Assembly (NCBI GenBank): GCA_023375675.1
Contig: JALQBC010000004.1
Location: forward strand, 1,426,001 to 1,490,000
Direction: 5' to 3'
DNA from: Cytospora piceicola
Lineage: Eukaryota; Ascomycota; Sordariomycetes; Diaporthales; Cytosporaceae
DNA length: 64,000 bases
Both the position numbers and the translations under genes were made by a program. The first letter of the stretch is position 1; every line of letters starts with the position of its first letter. Shown here one piece after another: positions 20,319 to 32,100 of this stretch. The notes under the pieces are model-generated. The model was not told the DNA's origin. It did not search any database and saw nothing but the letters and a program-made list of their open reading frames with translations.

Positions 20319-22549
20319 TCAAGACTTGGCCCTCGCGTCCAGCAGGTTCCTCATGGTACTATACATCAACTCCGGGATGCCCTTCCAGTCCCCCTCGTCG
20401 AGGTGCTTCAACACGCCGAGCCTGTAATCCTGCCACTGCATCTCCAGCCCGCCCCTCCTGGCCAGCAAGCCCAGGCTCTTCTGGGTGACGGGGCCGGCGT
20501 GCCTCGCCTGCAGCTCGACCTCCTCGTCCTCCCTCTCCTCGCGCCGGCGCACGTGATCGATGGCCTGCAGGCTCAGCAGCGGGCTGTAGCTCATGGTGAA
20601 GAGCGTGCCGAGAGTCATGGTGTCGCCGCCGCCGCCGCCGGGCAGGTTGGCGACGTAGGCGGCGAGGGGGCCGATGGCGGCGTCCGAGACCATGCAGCCC
20701 TTGGCGTGGGCGTCGCTCTTGGCGAAGGCCTTGCCCCGCCACAGGCAGTTGCAGATGTCCATGAGGAAGCCGTTGAACGTGTTGACCTGGTGCCTGTCGT
20801 ACTGCGGGCCCAGCTTCCTGGCCGCGTTGGACATGTACACGGCGAAGGCCCGCTTGTAGCAGGCCAGGATGGCGCAGAGGCGGGAGACGGTCGCGAGGGA
20901 CGGGCTGAACTGGAGGGTGTAGACGAGCGGCACGGGCGGGATGGTGATCTGGAGCGAGCGCAGGAGGGCGGGGTTGGAGTAGAGGTGGGATGCGCGCTCG
21001 TAGAAGTCGAGGACCCTGAGGGCGGTGGACTCGGCCGGCGAGGTCTGGAGGAGGGTGAGGCTCAGCCGGTTGACGTGCGCGATGAGCCACGCGATACAGG
21101 CGGAGGCGTGCTGAGGGATGCCGGCCTCGCTGGAGAGAAGGGTGGTGTTCCAGCGGCGGAGGAGGTTGGTGTACAGCGTGAGCAGGTCCAGTTGCGACGC
21201 CGCGGTGCCGTCGAGTGTGGCCTCGAGCGTGGTCGCAAAAACGGATAGGTCTTTGGGGTCCATGATGGGAGCGTAGACGAGAATATCAGATATCCGAGAG
21301 TCTGGCCGCAGACGCCGCCTTTCCATGAGCCTCAGGAGGCCGGGAAAGAAAGGAGAGATGTCCTGCAATTTTCATCAGTTTCCATGCCGTGGCCGGGTAG
21401 ATACGTCGAGGTGCGTACCTTTGTGCTCCGTGCGAACTCGTGGACAACCTTTAACGTGTCTTCAACCGCCTCGTCATCTGCATCGCCGTTTAGGGCCTCA
21501 CCGATCTGCGCATCCATCCACGCCAACGCTCTCTTCATATCCTGATCTGGCCGGAGCATCATGAACTTCTGGAGGAGCGGGTCAACGAGGACAGCAACAA
21601 GGTGGTCTGGCAGTTCGACTTTCTCGAGATTCGAGGCCAAACTCTCTGCACTATCGATTTCTTCCAATGTCACCGACTTTTCATGGGCATTGGAGGTCTG
21701 GACAGGAGGTATCAAGGCCCTAGATCCTCTCGAACCATTGAGGAACTGCTGGTTGGTCTTGAATCCGTCCCTGGGCCCCTGGATACTGCTCTGCTGCTCG
21801 CGATGCATCTTCTGGATCACAGCCAGCCGCTCCTTCCACTCGGGGTCCGGGAGCTTGAAGGCACCGCCCTTTGCCGTGTTTCCGACGATGATCTCGGGGT
21901 AGTAGTTCCTGTAGACGCGCAGCAGGCCTTGCAAGTGCCGATCATTGCCGCCGGTCTGTCTCGAGAGGTTGAGGAGGGCCTGTATCCGGTAGTGCTGGAC
22001 ATGTTTCCGCCTGGTGATGATTGCCAGGATATGGAACAGCTGCGGCCTAGTGGCGGATATGTCTAGGAGGTTGAAGAGGACGCCGTATGCTCTGGACAAG
22101 ACGGCCTGCGCCTTGGTATCCAGTACATGATATACCAGCATTACCCATTGCAGAAGCGAGCTCTGAAGAGTCAGGGATGGTCTCAGTTCACCGAGGCCAA
22201 GCGACCCGACGATATGTAGAACTACATCTTCAGGGACCTTGCCGACGGGGTACAGATTCCTGATGATGCTGTTGAGACTGGCCTGGTCCAGGTGACTCGG
22301 TGCGATGACCAAGTCTATGAGCTGGATGAGCTCCTCCGGGAGGACGCCCTGGCTGTAGGCCACCGAGGTCAGCTCTGCCACCTTGGGCTTGACATCGACG
22401 ACACGCTTCTTGGCTGGGACCTTGGACGCTTTACGGATGTCAGCATGGGTCAGAAAAAGTCTATGCACTCCTGTGGTCTTTGTGACATGCTCACCTTGGA
22501 CGACATGGTCAATCAGGGTTTGAACCCTGGTCTTGTATTCAGATGCCAT
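20319..22549 (-). CDS. mis6: Inner kinetochore protein CENP-I/Mis6 (Ctf3)
   Basis: Two exons, complement(20319..21362, 21419..22549), give 724 residues. The 56-bp intron has GTACGC and GCAG ends and joins EFARSTK to DISPFFPGLL. Mis6/CENP-I is an inner kinetochore (CCAN) subunit needed for CENP-A loading and chromosome segregation. Evidence is an all-helical protein with the N-terminal Mis6 features VLPEELIQLIDLVIAPSHLDQASLNSIIRNLYPVGKVP, the block RPQLFHILAIITRRKHVQHYRIQALL, and the central VYRNYYPEIIVG. Length fits fungal Mis6 (about 700-770). The 3' part of the CDS (20319-21250) is a GC3 plateau; the 5' exon is ordinary. No alternative family fits as well. Confidence 0.85.
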
Positions 22550-23287
22550 TCCGCTTAGTGGATCGATCGATCACAGCTCGATCACATCCCGATATTAGAA
22601 AATAATTATATGGATCTCGGCAGTCATAAGGTGATTACACAGCAGACAGGGTTGCAGTACACAAGTGACGATGCTTCGTCCATCGACAGACGCGTCTTAC
22701 CCTGCGAAACGCGTCTTCGGGCCGTGGTTCGGCGGTATCTACTAGGTGGTGGTGCACGGGCCCCAAACAACCCTTGAATTTTGAATGGATGAATTATGGT
22801 GGGGCAGAGGGGGGGTTAGGGGGAAAGCAAGAATACACAGTACATAAGGGGGGGGGGGGTTTGCTTGTGCGGGTACGAGTACCGGTAACCCTTCTGCCCG
22901 TGTGTGTGTGTGTTTAACTCCAAATTCCATCTCAAACTTCTCCCTAAACGTCACATGTCACATGCCACATGTCCCAAGAGCTGGATCAATATCCTCTCCC
23001 GATGACAATGTACCGTGTCGAGGCGAAGCGTTGGAATGGTCATCGGTGATCAATAGCGATCAACTCGACGAAACGAGCCCTCGTGGAGTTCTGGTCGAGC
23101 CCACGACGTAGTGTAACCCCTCGAACTGGTCGTGGTGGTGTGCATCGCCCCTGCTTACGTCGGCAACTGCGACATCAAGGTCGAGAGGGCCTCTGCCTCT
23201 CTCGGCTTGCCCTTCTTCGCTTTCGACAGGTCGCCTGCATCTCTTGGTTGCGAGTAAAGTACACTGACAGTAGTGTACTTGTCATCT

Positions 23288-23320
23288 ATCCATCCATCCA
23301 TCCATCCATCCATCCATCCA
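23288..23320. repeat. (ATCC)n microsatellite
   Basis: Eight perfect ATCC units. Confidence 0.95.
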
Positions 23321-23485
23321 GCACCTCGGTCGTCGGCTCGACCGGACGGTTGCCAATGTGACCTTATTATACCGTTCGTTTGTCCTTGAGACTGCTGCTC
23401 AGCCTCGCCTCGTTGCTACATGTGCTACATATCTGATATTGGGCTGGGTGACTGCTTCGCTAACTGTTCTCCAAGCCTCGCACCT

Positions 23486-23508
23486 CACCAACCAACCAAC
23501 CAACCAAG
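23486..23508. repeat. (CCAA)n microsatellite
   Basis: Five to six CCAA units. About 40 bp further on, 23545-23568 is a (GTCA)n run. Confidence 0.92.
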
Positions 23509-24091
23509 CCATTGCATCCGTGCTATCTATGACTATGAATAGAGTTAGTCAGTCAGTCAGTCAGTCATGCGAGAGTGGCTCACTGGCTTGTATCACCATC
23601 GACGTCGACTGTGGTTACACGATTAATCATCCAGTGTGACCTACCTACCTCTTGTCGAACGACCATCTACAGCTCCTCAGAGGCAGGATTTCCTACAACC
23701 GCAAGGAGCCCCGTCCAAAGGAGTGGAGACGCATTTCGGAGACGCATCTCAGCAGCCAGTGCACCGCCGTTCCTCGGGGCTACAGCACACAATCAGTACA
23801 TGTAGCCTTTCCAGGTTGCAGCATCTATCTGCACATTTATACATCATCGAATCCTTCCGTGTAACTCGACCTGTTCTGAACGTGCCCAACGCTACCGAAC
23901 CGAGAAGACGTGCACCAATGGGCTGCTCTTACCAACGTGACCATCATGCCCATTCATGCAAGTTAGTACAGTCAGGATGGCAAAACTTGCGAGAACTGTG
24001 TGTTCTTTGCACAGCACCCAAGTAGGCAAGGTAAGCACAAGGGTCTCTACCACCAGCCATCAAGAGCCTACAGGACGGATCAATCCAATCT

Positions 24092-24134
24092 ATGGATGGA
24101 TGGATGGATGGAGGGATGGAGGGATGGATGGATG
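24092..24134. repeat. (TGGA)n microsatellite
   Basis: About ten TGGA/GGGA units with two interruptions; the complement of the ATCC type found 0.8 kb to the left. Confidence 0.93.
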
Positions 24135-24962
24135 TGCTACACGCACATGTGTGCCAGCCCCAGTCAACGCGTTTGCACGCCTTTCAAATCGTTCACTAAA
24201 AAGGCACCGTCAGCCTCCATCTCGCCTTGTGCAATCCCCTCTGCCACGTTCATCTCAGCAACCTCCCCCATGTCCTATACCCCGAAGGGTTGCTGTGGCA
24301 TTATAAGTTCAATCCGCCAGGCAAAAAGCCGCGTCGCACGGATTTGTCACGAGCGGCCCCTTGACAACCTGCACCGACGCAGCCACCCACAGTTTTACTC
24401 CGCTGCATCGATAGGCATCCATCGGCACTTGGTGCGGCGGTTTGACAGCACGACAGCGATTCTTTTGTACGGAGTTCATGTGCTTTTGCAGCGCGGTGAC
24501 TCGACTGGCAGCCAAACAATTACAGATTACAGCAGCTTCTCTTTCATTTTATTTCTCCCAGTTTCCCTCCCCCTGGGGGGCACACACACCTCTGTCTCCT
24601 CTCCATTCCTGGGCCAAGGCCGGATATACCACGGAGAGCAGCAAAGCCGTATTCGTGTCACCCGGACAGATCCCTGCGACTCCTTCACTACGGCAAACTC
24701 CAGACCGCTGAGATTACATAGTATACCAGGTCTGTGCACTGGGGGCTATAGGATCGATCTCCTGGGTTACCATACGTGAGATCGTGCATGCGTTATTTTG
24801 AGTGTCTGGTAACACAATGCGAGTATTGAATTTGTCTCGCTGACGCCGTGGTAAGCAAGACCTCCATCTTCGGGCCCCTCCCCTGGTCACTGCAAGAGTA
24901 ACAAGGGCAGGAAATGATGGTCATTACTTGTTATGCGCGTTGTCGGCTGATATCATCGCCAG

Positions 24963-25000
24963 AATATATATATCTCTATATATATATATATATATATATA
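24963..25000. repeat. (AT)n tract
   Basis: Alternating AT for about 38 bp with one TCTC interruption, ending 50 bp before the GNAT gene ATG. Confidence 0.95.
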
Positions 25001-25051
25001 CACTATAGACATTCGCTCGAGCCTGCAGAACAATGACTGCAGGCCTCGGAA

Positions 25052-26747
25052 ATGATAGCAGGATATGTTGCAGCTACGTCACCGGGGAGGGACCATGCCA
25101 GAAAGTCTGGAGCAATGCTCATACATGATCACCAGTCCCATATCCCCCTTTCAAAGATCCTTGAGCGTGGAGACCTCATCCTCCTCCTGACACCTGTCGT
25201 CCTTCCCATCGAACAGGACTCACGCCAAGACCCATTCGAGCCTCTGGGGAGAGGCCTCGCCAGATATCACCCTTGGATCCGACACGTGCCGTACACATCT
25301 CGGGGCGGCATCACCGACACACATGCTGCCTTCATCAAGAGAGCTAAAGCTGTGGTGTTTGTCATTTCGGGGCCGCATATTCCGGGACAGCCATCTCAAG
25401 TAGACCTGTCCATCCTTGCACAAGCCATTGGGGAACATCGGCCACATATCGTTGTGGCCTGTTGCAACATCCAGGAACTCGAGCCCGCGGCGGCCTCGTT
25501 GCCCACCATCGTACAGCTTCCCGGGTACCATTCGCATGAGCTGGAGACAGCTGCACGTCTTCTATTCATCGGGCAGTTGCAGCAGCCCGTACAGCTGCCG
25601 GGCATCTTGAGCCTGCAGAGCAAGGATGACCCACACAGGTGGGTGGTAAAGGGCTGGAACGAGATAGGTGACTTGCCGGCCGTCTACGACCTCTGGCGCT
25701 CGTGCATGCCCGCCCACTTCAGTCTCAGCCGGCCTAGTCTTCAACGCTTGCTGCAGCGGGATGGCTACGCAAAGCACTTCGTCGCCCGAGCTTCGGAGAC
25801 GGGCGAGGTCGTGGGCTTCTGTGCTACTTACATCACCTACCACGACAGCAAGGGGGAGGTACTTGTCGGCTCGATCGCCGCCATCATCGTGAAAGAAGGT
25901 TACAGGGACCGGGGTATCGGCCGGATACTCCATGATGAGGGCATGAAAGGCTTCCAGAAGACGCGGGGAGTTAGTCGCCTGCAGCTAGGCAGTACGTTCC
26001 CGCGCCTTCTGTACGGGCTGCCGGTCAACCACCCCTCCGAAGGCTGGTTCAGGCGAAGGGGCTGGAAGATGGACTGCACCGCCCCTGGTACGGGACAGGA
26101 AGTCGCAGACTGGGTTCTTGCGTTCGGCGAGTGGCCAACGGGCGGGTTCTCACCGAGCGGACTCGCCTTTCGGCCTTGCGGCTTTGCCGACTTCGACCGG
26201 GTGCTGGAGGTCGTGGAGCAGGAGTCGGAGCGGAAAGGAAACATGGCCTGGTATGACCAGTATGCGAAGCTGGCTGATTCGCTCTCCATGGGCGACATCA
26301 TAATAGCCCTACGTGGGGATGCGATCGTGGCCACGGCCATCACTTACGTCATGAACTCGGAAAACCCGTCGGCAGAGGACCTGCCATGGGCGAGGACGAT
26401 ATCGGAGGACACGGGCGGTGCTACGTGCATCTGCATCACAGGTACGCGGCGTGGTCGAGCTGGCCAGTCTCCGCTGATTGCTGACACCCAAACAGACGAC
26501 GACCCGACGACCAGAGATTCGGTCATGGTGAGGCTGCTGGACGCATGTGTCCAGGTCTTGCGTCAGCAGGGCATGAACCGGATGTATATCGATGCGGTCA
26601 GGGGAGGCGAGGCAGGCTTCCAATCAATAGGTACGTGGCTTCCCCTTGGCGAGTTGCGGCTTTGGTGTCTCGAGTGACACGGTCTAATGCTATCCTCTAG
26701 GCTTCCAGAAGTGGGCGAGTTACAGGGACGTTTGGCGAGATGCATGA
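25052..26747 (+). CDS. GNAT protein, GH3-GNAT fusion lacking the GH3 barrel
   Basis: Three exons, 25052-26441, 26496-26630 and 26701-26747, give 523 residues. Introns have GTACGC/CAG and GTACGT/TAG ends; the first is 54 bp without an in-frame stop. Residues 20-180 (IPLSKILERGDLILLLTPVVLP, then LGRGLARYH, AKAVVFVISG, IVVACCNIQELE) resemble the C-terminal alpha/beta domain of fungal GH3 beta-N-acetylglucosaminidases. Those proteins are followed by acetyltransferase domains, as here: a first GNAT-like unit (about 200-350, with the acetyl-CoA loop RDRGIGRILHDEGMKGF, a match to R/Q-x-x-G-x-G/A) and a second, weaker one (about 370-523) ending GFQKWASYRDVWRDA. The N-terminal glycosidase barrel (KHFPGHG-type motif) is absent, and an in-frame stop lies 18 bp upstream of the ATG. 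It may act on amino-sugars or be a relic. Confidence 0.72.
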
Positions 26748-27663
26748 GAACCCGCGCCACGGATAACACTTTCATCGCATTCGCGAAACCCGAGTCCAGG
26801 CGGTAGAGGACAAACAACAGCGCACAGCTTGGGCGCCAAGGGGTTTCGGGCTCGAGTGCCTGCGGAGATGCAGACGCGAATGGTCCCGGGGGGGATTGCT
26901 GCAGTCAGCGGCGGCGGCAACCAATTGACGAGCCGATGCAACACCGTTGAGACTGTCGACCGAGCCGTCCTGCAGCAGCCTGGTCGTGCGCTTGTCACTC
27001 GCGCCGCGTCCTTCATCCTTCTGCCTCCTAGACGAGATTTCATTCAGGGCGCGCCCCTCATTTCCATGCAATCAGCAGCATCTCAAACGGGACAGACACC
27101 GTCGCACTCTGTACCACCGGAATATTCCGCTGTCCCATAAGGTCTCGTGCAACAGTAGTCCGAGCGTTCGGACCCGGGAAAGGTCAACAATAGCCACGAG
27201 ACCACACACACACACACACACACACACGAAGGATTTCGTGCTGCAGGGTTAGAAAGGCCCCAGCCGATCAATAGATAAACCGGCGGCACACGCCGCCGCA
27301 ACGCCCCTAGGCTCATTTCCGTTCCCAGATTCCCACCCCGTCCGAGATGCGTGGCAGTCCTGTCCCCTCCACGGCCCGAGACACCCAATCACAAGTCGCG
27401 GCCTGGAGTCTGAAGGATCGATGCTGCGTCCGATATTTGGCCGCGGCAGAGCCGCGCCGAGGCCGTTATGTAACCCTCTTCACTCGCAAGAACCTGCCGC
27501 GTACGGATTCTGGTCCCGTTCTGGTCCCAGTCTCACTTGAGAACTTGGCCAGGGAGGTCCGATGCGCGGCCGTGGGCAGGGCTTACATCGATAAGGCGTG
27601 GTGCGACAGACCTGGCGCCTTGCTAGCCTGAGGTCTGGTACGGGAACAGGGCGTCATCTGTAG

Positions 27664-27722
<59 letters not shown>

Positions 27723-29143
27723 TACATTTCAGGAAGCAGTTCCAAGCTCTTACACGTCGGGTGTAACACTCTGTTCTCGCCAAGTACAGTACTGGTTACC
27801 TCGATGAAGCAAGCCCCCCCCCCTCTTCCCCGCGGCTATAAGGATGACATGGCTTCTAGGCCTGCCATCTTGGTTCGAAACTGTGCGGCTGGCCTCCCGA
27901 GTACCAGCCTATGGCGCCTAGGGAGCGGCTCCTTCGGCCGGGTCTGTGGTACCATGGCCGTCGTGGTGGGATTTGCGGTGTCCCCTGGCTGGCCTGGGGC
28001 CGGGGCTGGGGCGGGGGGACGAGGCATCGTCGGTCGGTTGGGCCAGTCAGCTCTTCTGTACACCATCCCCCCCCCCCTTCCCGACAGCCTAGGAACCTGG
28101 TTTGTCATGTTGCACATACATGCTGCTCCAACATTCCTCTGCCTCTCAGCTGGGACCCTCCTTCCTCGCCTTGGAAGCGGCCGCTTGATGCACGTCGCCC
28201 AGGGGGGGGGGGCTAGCTATGTGGTTGTGTCATAATGGTGTGTGTGTATATGTGTACAACACCAGTTTTTAGGGTTATTGTCGACTAAAGGGGTTGCAGC
28301 ACATCTTCAAGGACAAGGTAATGCGAGGGAGGCGCTCGGAAGGGTATAATATGTACAATATGTACATAGTAAGCGTGGCCAGCCATGCTGTATGTGTATG
28401 TGCATATCATTCGATCGCAAGGAATATCCTCCATCATAGCAAAGGCTTTCTTCAAGCTTCGTGTAACCAATCACTTCATGGTATTTGGAATGGTTCATAG
28501 GTATGTTGTTTAGTTATCGTACATGAGTCCTTGGTCAGATTTACACAAACCGAATACAGGAGACTCCTAAAGCGGAGAGGTATGATTTGAGCCGGAGAAA
28601 TGCCTGTAGGCGGTATCTACGGCCAGTAACATCGTTCGCTGCTTGCTATCCACACGTCCTTTTTATATCGTCAAGAAAGAAACATTCACAACTCCGACCC
28701 GTCACTGCTTGGCCGTATCAGCCCGAGCCCGTGTGTGAGAGGAAACCCGAGCAACTCAAAACGCAACACAGGAAACATTAGAAGGTGGGCGGGACGAAAC
28801 GCAGGGTGAAATCAGTAACTTTTGTGGTATAATGATAACAAAGAAGAAGAAAAAAAAGACGACGAAAACCACAAAACCAAAGCCGAAACCCATTTCCCCT
28901 CCCTGTCCCTTGACTCCTTGCCTTCGTGTCGCGACGACCAAGTTACAAATGCCACTCCCAAAAAAACAACCACCGCCCATCAACAGTCACCACCACTTTT
29001 TATTACCCCCCCCCCCAGTCATCCCAGGCATCCCTCCCCGTCCCCACAGCAGCGGAATAGTCCATCCCATCTGCAAGACCCTGGCGAGAAAACACCAGAG
29101 CCCCCACAGCGTCTCGAGGACAAAAAAGCATCCCACCCCACCC
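26748..29143. other. Convergent gene-poor interval
   Basis: 2.4 kb between the convergent GNAT and TSC2 genes, unusually long for two 3' ends. It contains (AC)n at 27202-27228, (TG)n at 27664-27718 and several C or G runs (27812-27821, 28068-28078, 28202-28211, 29007-29017). No protein family or RNA gene was recognised; the open frames are short and biased in composition. Confidence 0.55.
27664..27718. repeat. (TG)n microsatellite
   Basis: About 27 uninterrupted TG units, the longest pure dinucleotide run in the window. A shorter (AC)n run is at 27202-27228. Confidence 0.97.
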
Positions 29144-32100
29144 CTAGGCCCACTTCGAGAAGTCCAGGCTCTCCACCAGGTAGTCCAGGTTCGCGGCCTG
29201 CATCATCATCTCCGTCTCGGCCGTCGAGCTGCTCACGACCGAGCTCCGGTGGGACTGCGAGTTCTGGTCGCTCGTGGCCGTCAGGAACGTCGCCACGCTC
29301 GCCCGCCGCAGGTCGCGCAGGCTCAGCGCCGACATGCTGTCCCGCGCCGCCGCCCCGCTCGACGGCCTGCTCCCGTCGGTGCTGCTGCTCGCCCCGGGGC
29401 CACCGCCCCCTCCGCCCCCTCCCGCCCCCCCTCCCGCTCCCGACTGCTGCTGCCCAGACTGCTGCTGCTGCTGCGACTGCGACTGCGACTGCTGCTGCAC
29501 CGAGGCCAGCGCCGTGCCGAGGGACAGCGGCGGCGGCGGGCCGGGGGCCGTGACGGTCGTGGTGGAGGACGCCCCGGACGCGGCGCTGCTCCTGGGCGCG
29601 TACCGCTCGCGCAGCCGGTTGATCTCCCGGAGGCGGCTCCGCCAGGCGGACGGGTGCTCGCCCTGCTCGCGGTTGGCCCAGACGTGGGAGAAGACGGAGG
29701 CATTGAGGGCGAGGAAGCGGACGAAGTCGGGCAGCGCCCGGAGGCTGACCATCTTGGTCGCGGCGCAGGGCGAGACCTCGGGGAAGCCCTCCTTGCTCAT
29801 GACCTGCACCTTGAAGAAGGGCACGTAGCCGCGTTTGTTGCTGCTGTCGCTGCCGAGCTCGTCCGGGGCGTGGTCTTTCGCGGGTTGCTCGCGGGTTGCG
29901 ACGAAGGAGGCTCGTGACTCGGGCGTGATGACGATGTAGACGTAGTTAAACTCCGAGGGGAAGGTGTCGAATTGGAAGGGCAGGCCGGAGTCGTTGAAGA
30001 TGATGTTCACGAAGTCGTTTCCGATGTGCCTCTTCTTGCCGATGCACTGAGCATCATGGTCTAGGTTCGTGGGCATCTGGGTGGTAACATGGAAGACGAT
30101 CTCTGTCACTCTATCGCGCCAGCAGAAGGTGTATTGTCCATCGGTATCGTACTCCCGATCGAGACCCTGCGTATTGAAATCCGCGCCCTTCAGTTTGGTG
30201 AGGGATCCCATGCCGTTCAGGAACGTAACGTAATCAGCGCTTCCTGACACATTTGCGAGGATTTCGGTTTCGTGGGTCTGGTGCTCCCCGATATACACCA
30301 CGCCGACTTTGTGTCCGTCAACTGTAGAGATACGATCAAATATCCTAATGCTCCGGTCGACAGCTTCTTCGTCAGGCAGAGGCATGGGTCGCAGAGCTGG
30401 GTCGTAGCTTTGGGGTATTGACGAGAGCAGATGAACAAGCAGGTGGCTGGGAAGAGCGCTATTTGTAGTCAGCGAGCCTCTGTCTCTGCTCTCCCTAAAA
30501 GTGCCATCCTGGTGAGGCGGTGGAGGCTTGAAGTTCTCGCGGACAGTGAAGCAGGATGTGCCGGAAGGCTGTCTCTTCGTGACCTGCGCCCAAGGAGTGT
30601 GTTTCGACTGCTTGATGGAGACTAGACTGTTGGCGATGATCCATCGTCGCTCAATGTACTCGGAAGCCTTTCTCGGAGAGAACCGAGGGTTCTCCTCGGA
30701 CTCATCCGAGTCTGCATACGCAACCCGCTGCATATAGTCGATTGTAATAATCGCCTGCTCATCTGACACAAGACTGCCATCCGGACCTTGGAAAAGCCGC
30801 TTCGCGATCCAACCAACATGTTTTGCTCGGTCGCTCAACCGTAAAGCCAGAAACCAGAAGATGATGACATGGTACGCCAGAGCGTGGACGTACTGTGGCA
30901 GGTCGTCACTAGTAGTGGGTTGCCCAAGCATGTTGTACTCGTGAGTCGCGTTGATGGTAGCAACCGCATTCTCACCAGCGCTGACGCGCCCGTAGCGCTT
31001 CTTGTCCCGCACTGTATCCAGATACCTAAAGCACATGCCAAAGACGATGCGAAACTCCTCCTCGATGAAGTTGCTGTATAAAATCGGCTTGCGAGCGAGA
31101 CCAGCCAGGAACTCCAGGATGTGCATGGCAACATTGGCTTGGGTGATGACAGTCGACATCTTCTGCAGGATCGTCACAAGTGCCTTGGTAGTAGCAAGCG
31201 GCAGCTCATGACAGCAGATAGTCAAGGCGTGGATGCAAGTTTTGGCCGTTGAGTGGCCGATACCCTGCAGAAATGTCCTGACAAGGTCGTCTTCATCGCT
31301 TTTCTGGAAGTGCTGATGATAACTCAAAATTGTCGTGAGCATCTGAAAGATGCAAATGTTGACCTCGGGCCGGCGTAAGCCAGTTGATGGTGGAGGGTCC
31401 TGGAAAAGGCTGTGCTTGCTCTGCTCGCACAACACCCGACGAGCCTCTCGGATTTGAGGTATGGCGCCCCTGAACAGAGCATGGTTGCTCAGTTGGGACG
31501 ACAGGTGGACGAGGTTGAAGCTGTAGATCTCCCAGTCGCTTCCTTGGGTCAGATTGTGCAGGACTGCCTCGAGCCACGACGCTATATTTAGCACACCGGT
31601 TGGCTGTTCGGTGATCTGTCCGTCGGTTTTGTCGATTGTCTCGGACCTACTTTCCACGCAGGAGAACAGCACCGAACTAGCATTCGGTGACGGTGTTTCT
31701 GGCAGCGCATTTGGATCCGGTAGGGACCAGAGCTGCTGGTACCTCGGATGTTTTGCGCTGCTGGTAGAGCGACTCGGTGCCAACCTGTCCTGGGCCGTTG
31801 AGCCACCGAAAGAGACTCCCCGCGAGAGGCGCGACGCTGTTCCGTATTCGCTTCTTGACCGATGAGGCATAACTGCATCCTCTGCAAGCTTTCTAGCCAA
31901 GGAGGCTTCCGTCCTGTGGAGGACACCAGCGACTGCTTGCGACTCGGTGAAAGATGATAAATAGATACGGTTTGCCCAGTCAGCTCGCAATCGAAACAGC
32001 ATTTTCATCGCAGTCAGGCGCGCATCTGTCGACCGACCAAACTTGGCAGTGTAGACGATGAGGTCAAAGGTTTTGGCTGCCTTCCGCCCGTCAATGTTCA

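Larger units (their letters stand above)
22550..25051. other. Gene-poor interval with microsatellites
   Basis: 2.5 kb between the CENP-I start and the GNAT gene start. It contains a G-run near 22848-22858, a GT run near 22901-22912 and tetranucleotide repeats at 23288-23320, 23486-23508, 23545-23568 and 24092-24134, plus an AT tract at 24963-25000. Short open frames show no family features. It should hold two divergent promoters. No trace of a GH3 catalytic domain was seen here. Confidence 0.6.

Noticed and set aside
20277..21248. 323-codon plus-strand frame over CENP-I
   Set aside because: Antisense to a conserved CENP-I exon; compositional artefact.
24000..24779. 259-codon frame upstream of the GNAT gene, considered as the missing GH3 domain
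   Set aside because: It contains translated TGGA repeats and no GH3 motif such as KHFPGHG; no splice path into the GNAT frame was evident.
28832..29917. 361-codon plus-strand frame across the tsc2 3' end
   Set aside because: It overlaps the conserved tsc2 C-terminus in antisense and is Arg/Pro/His low-complexity.
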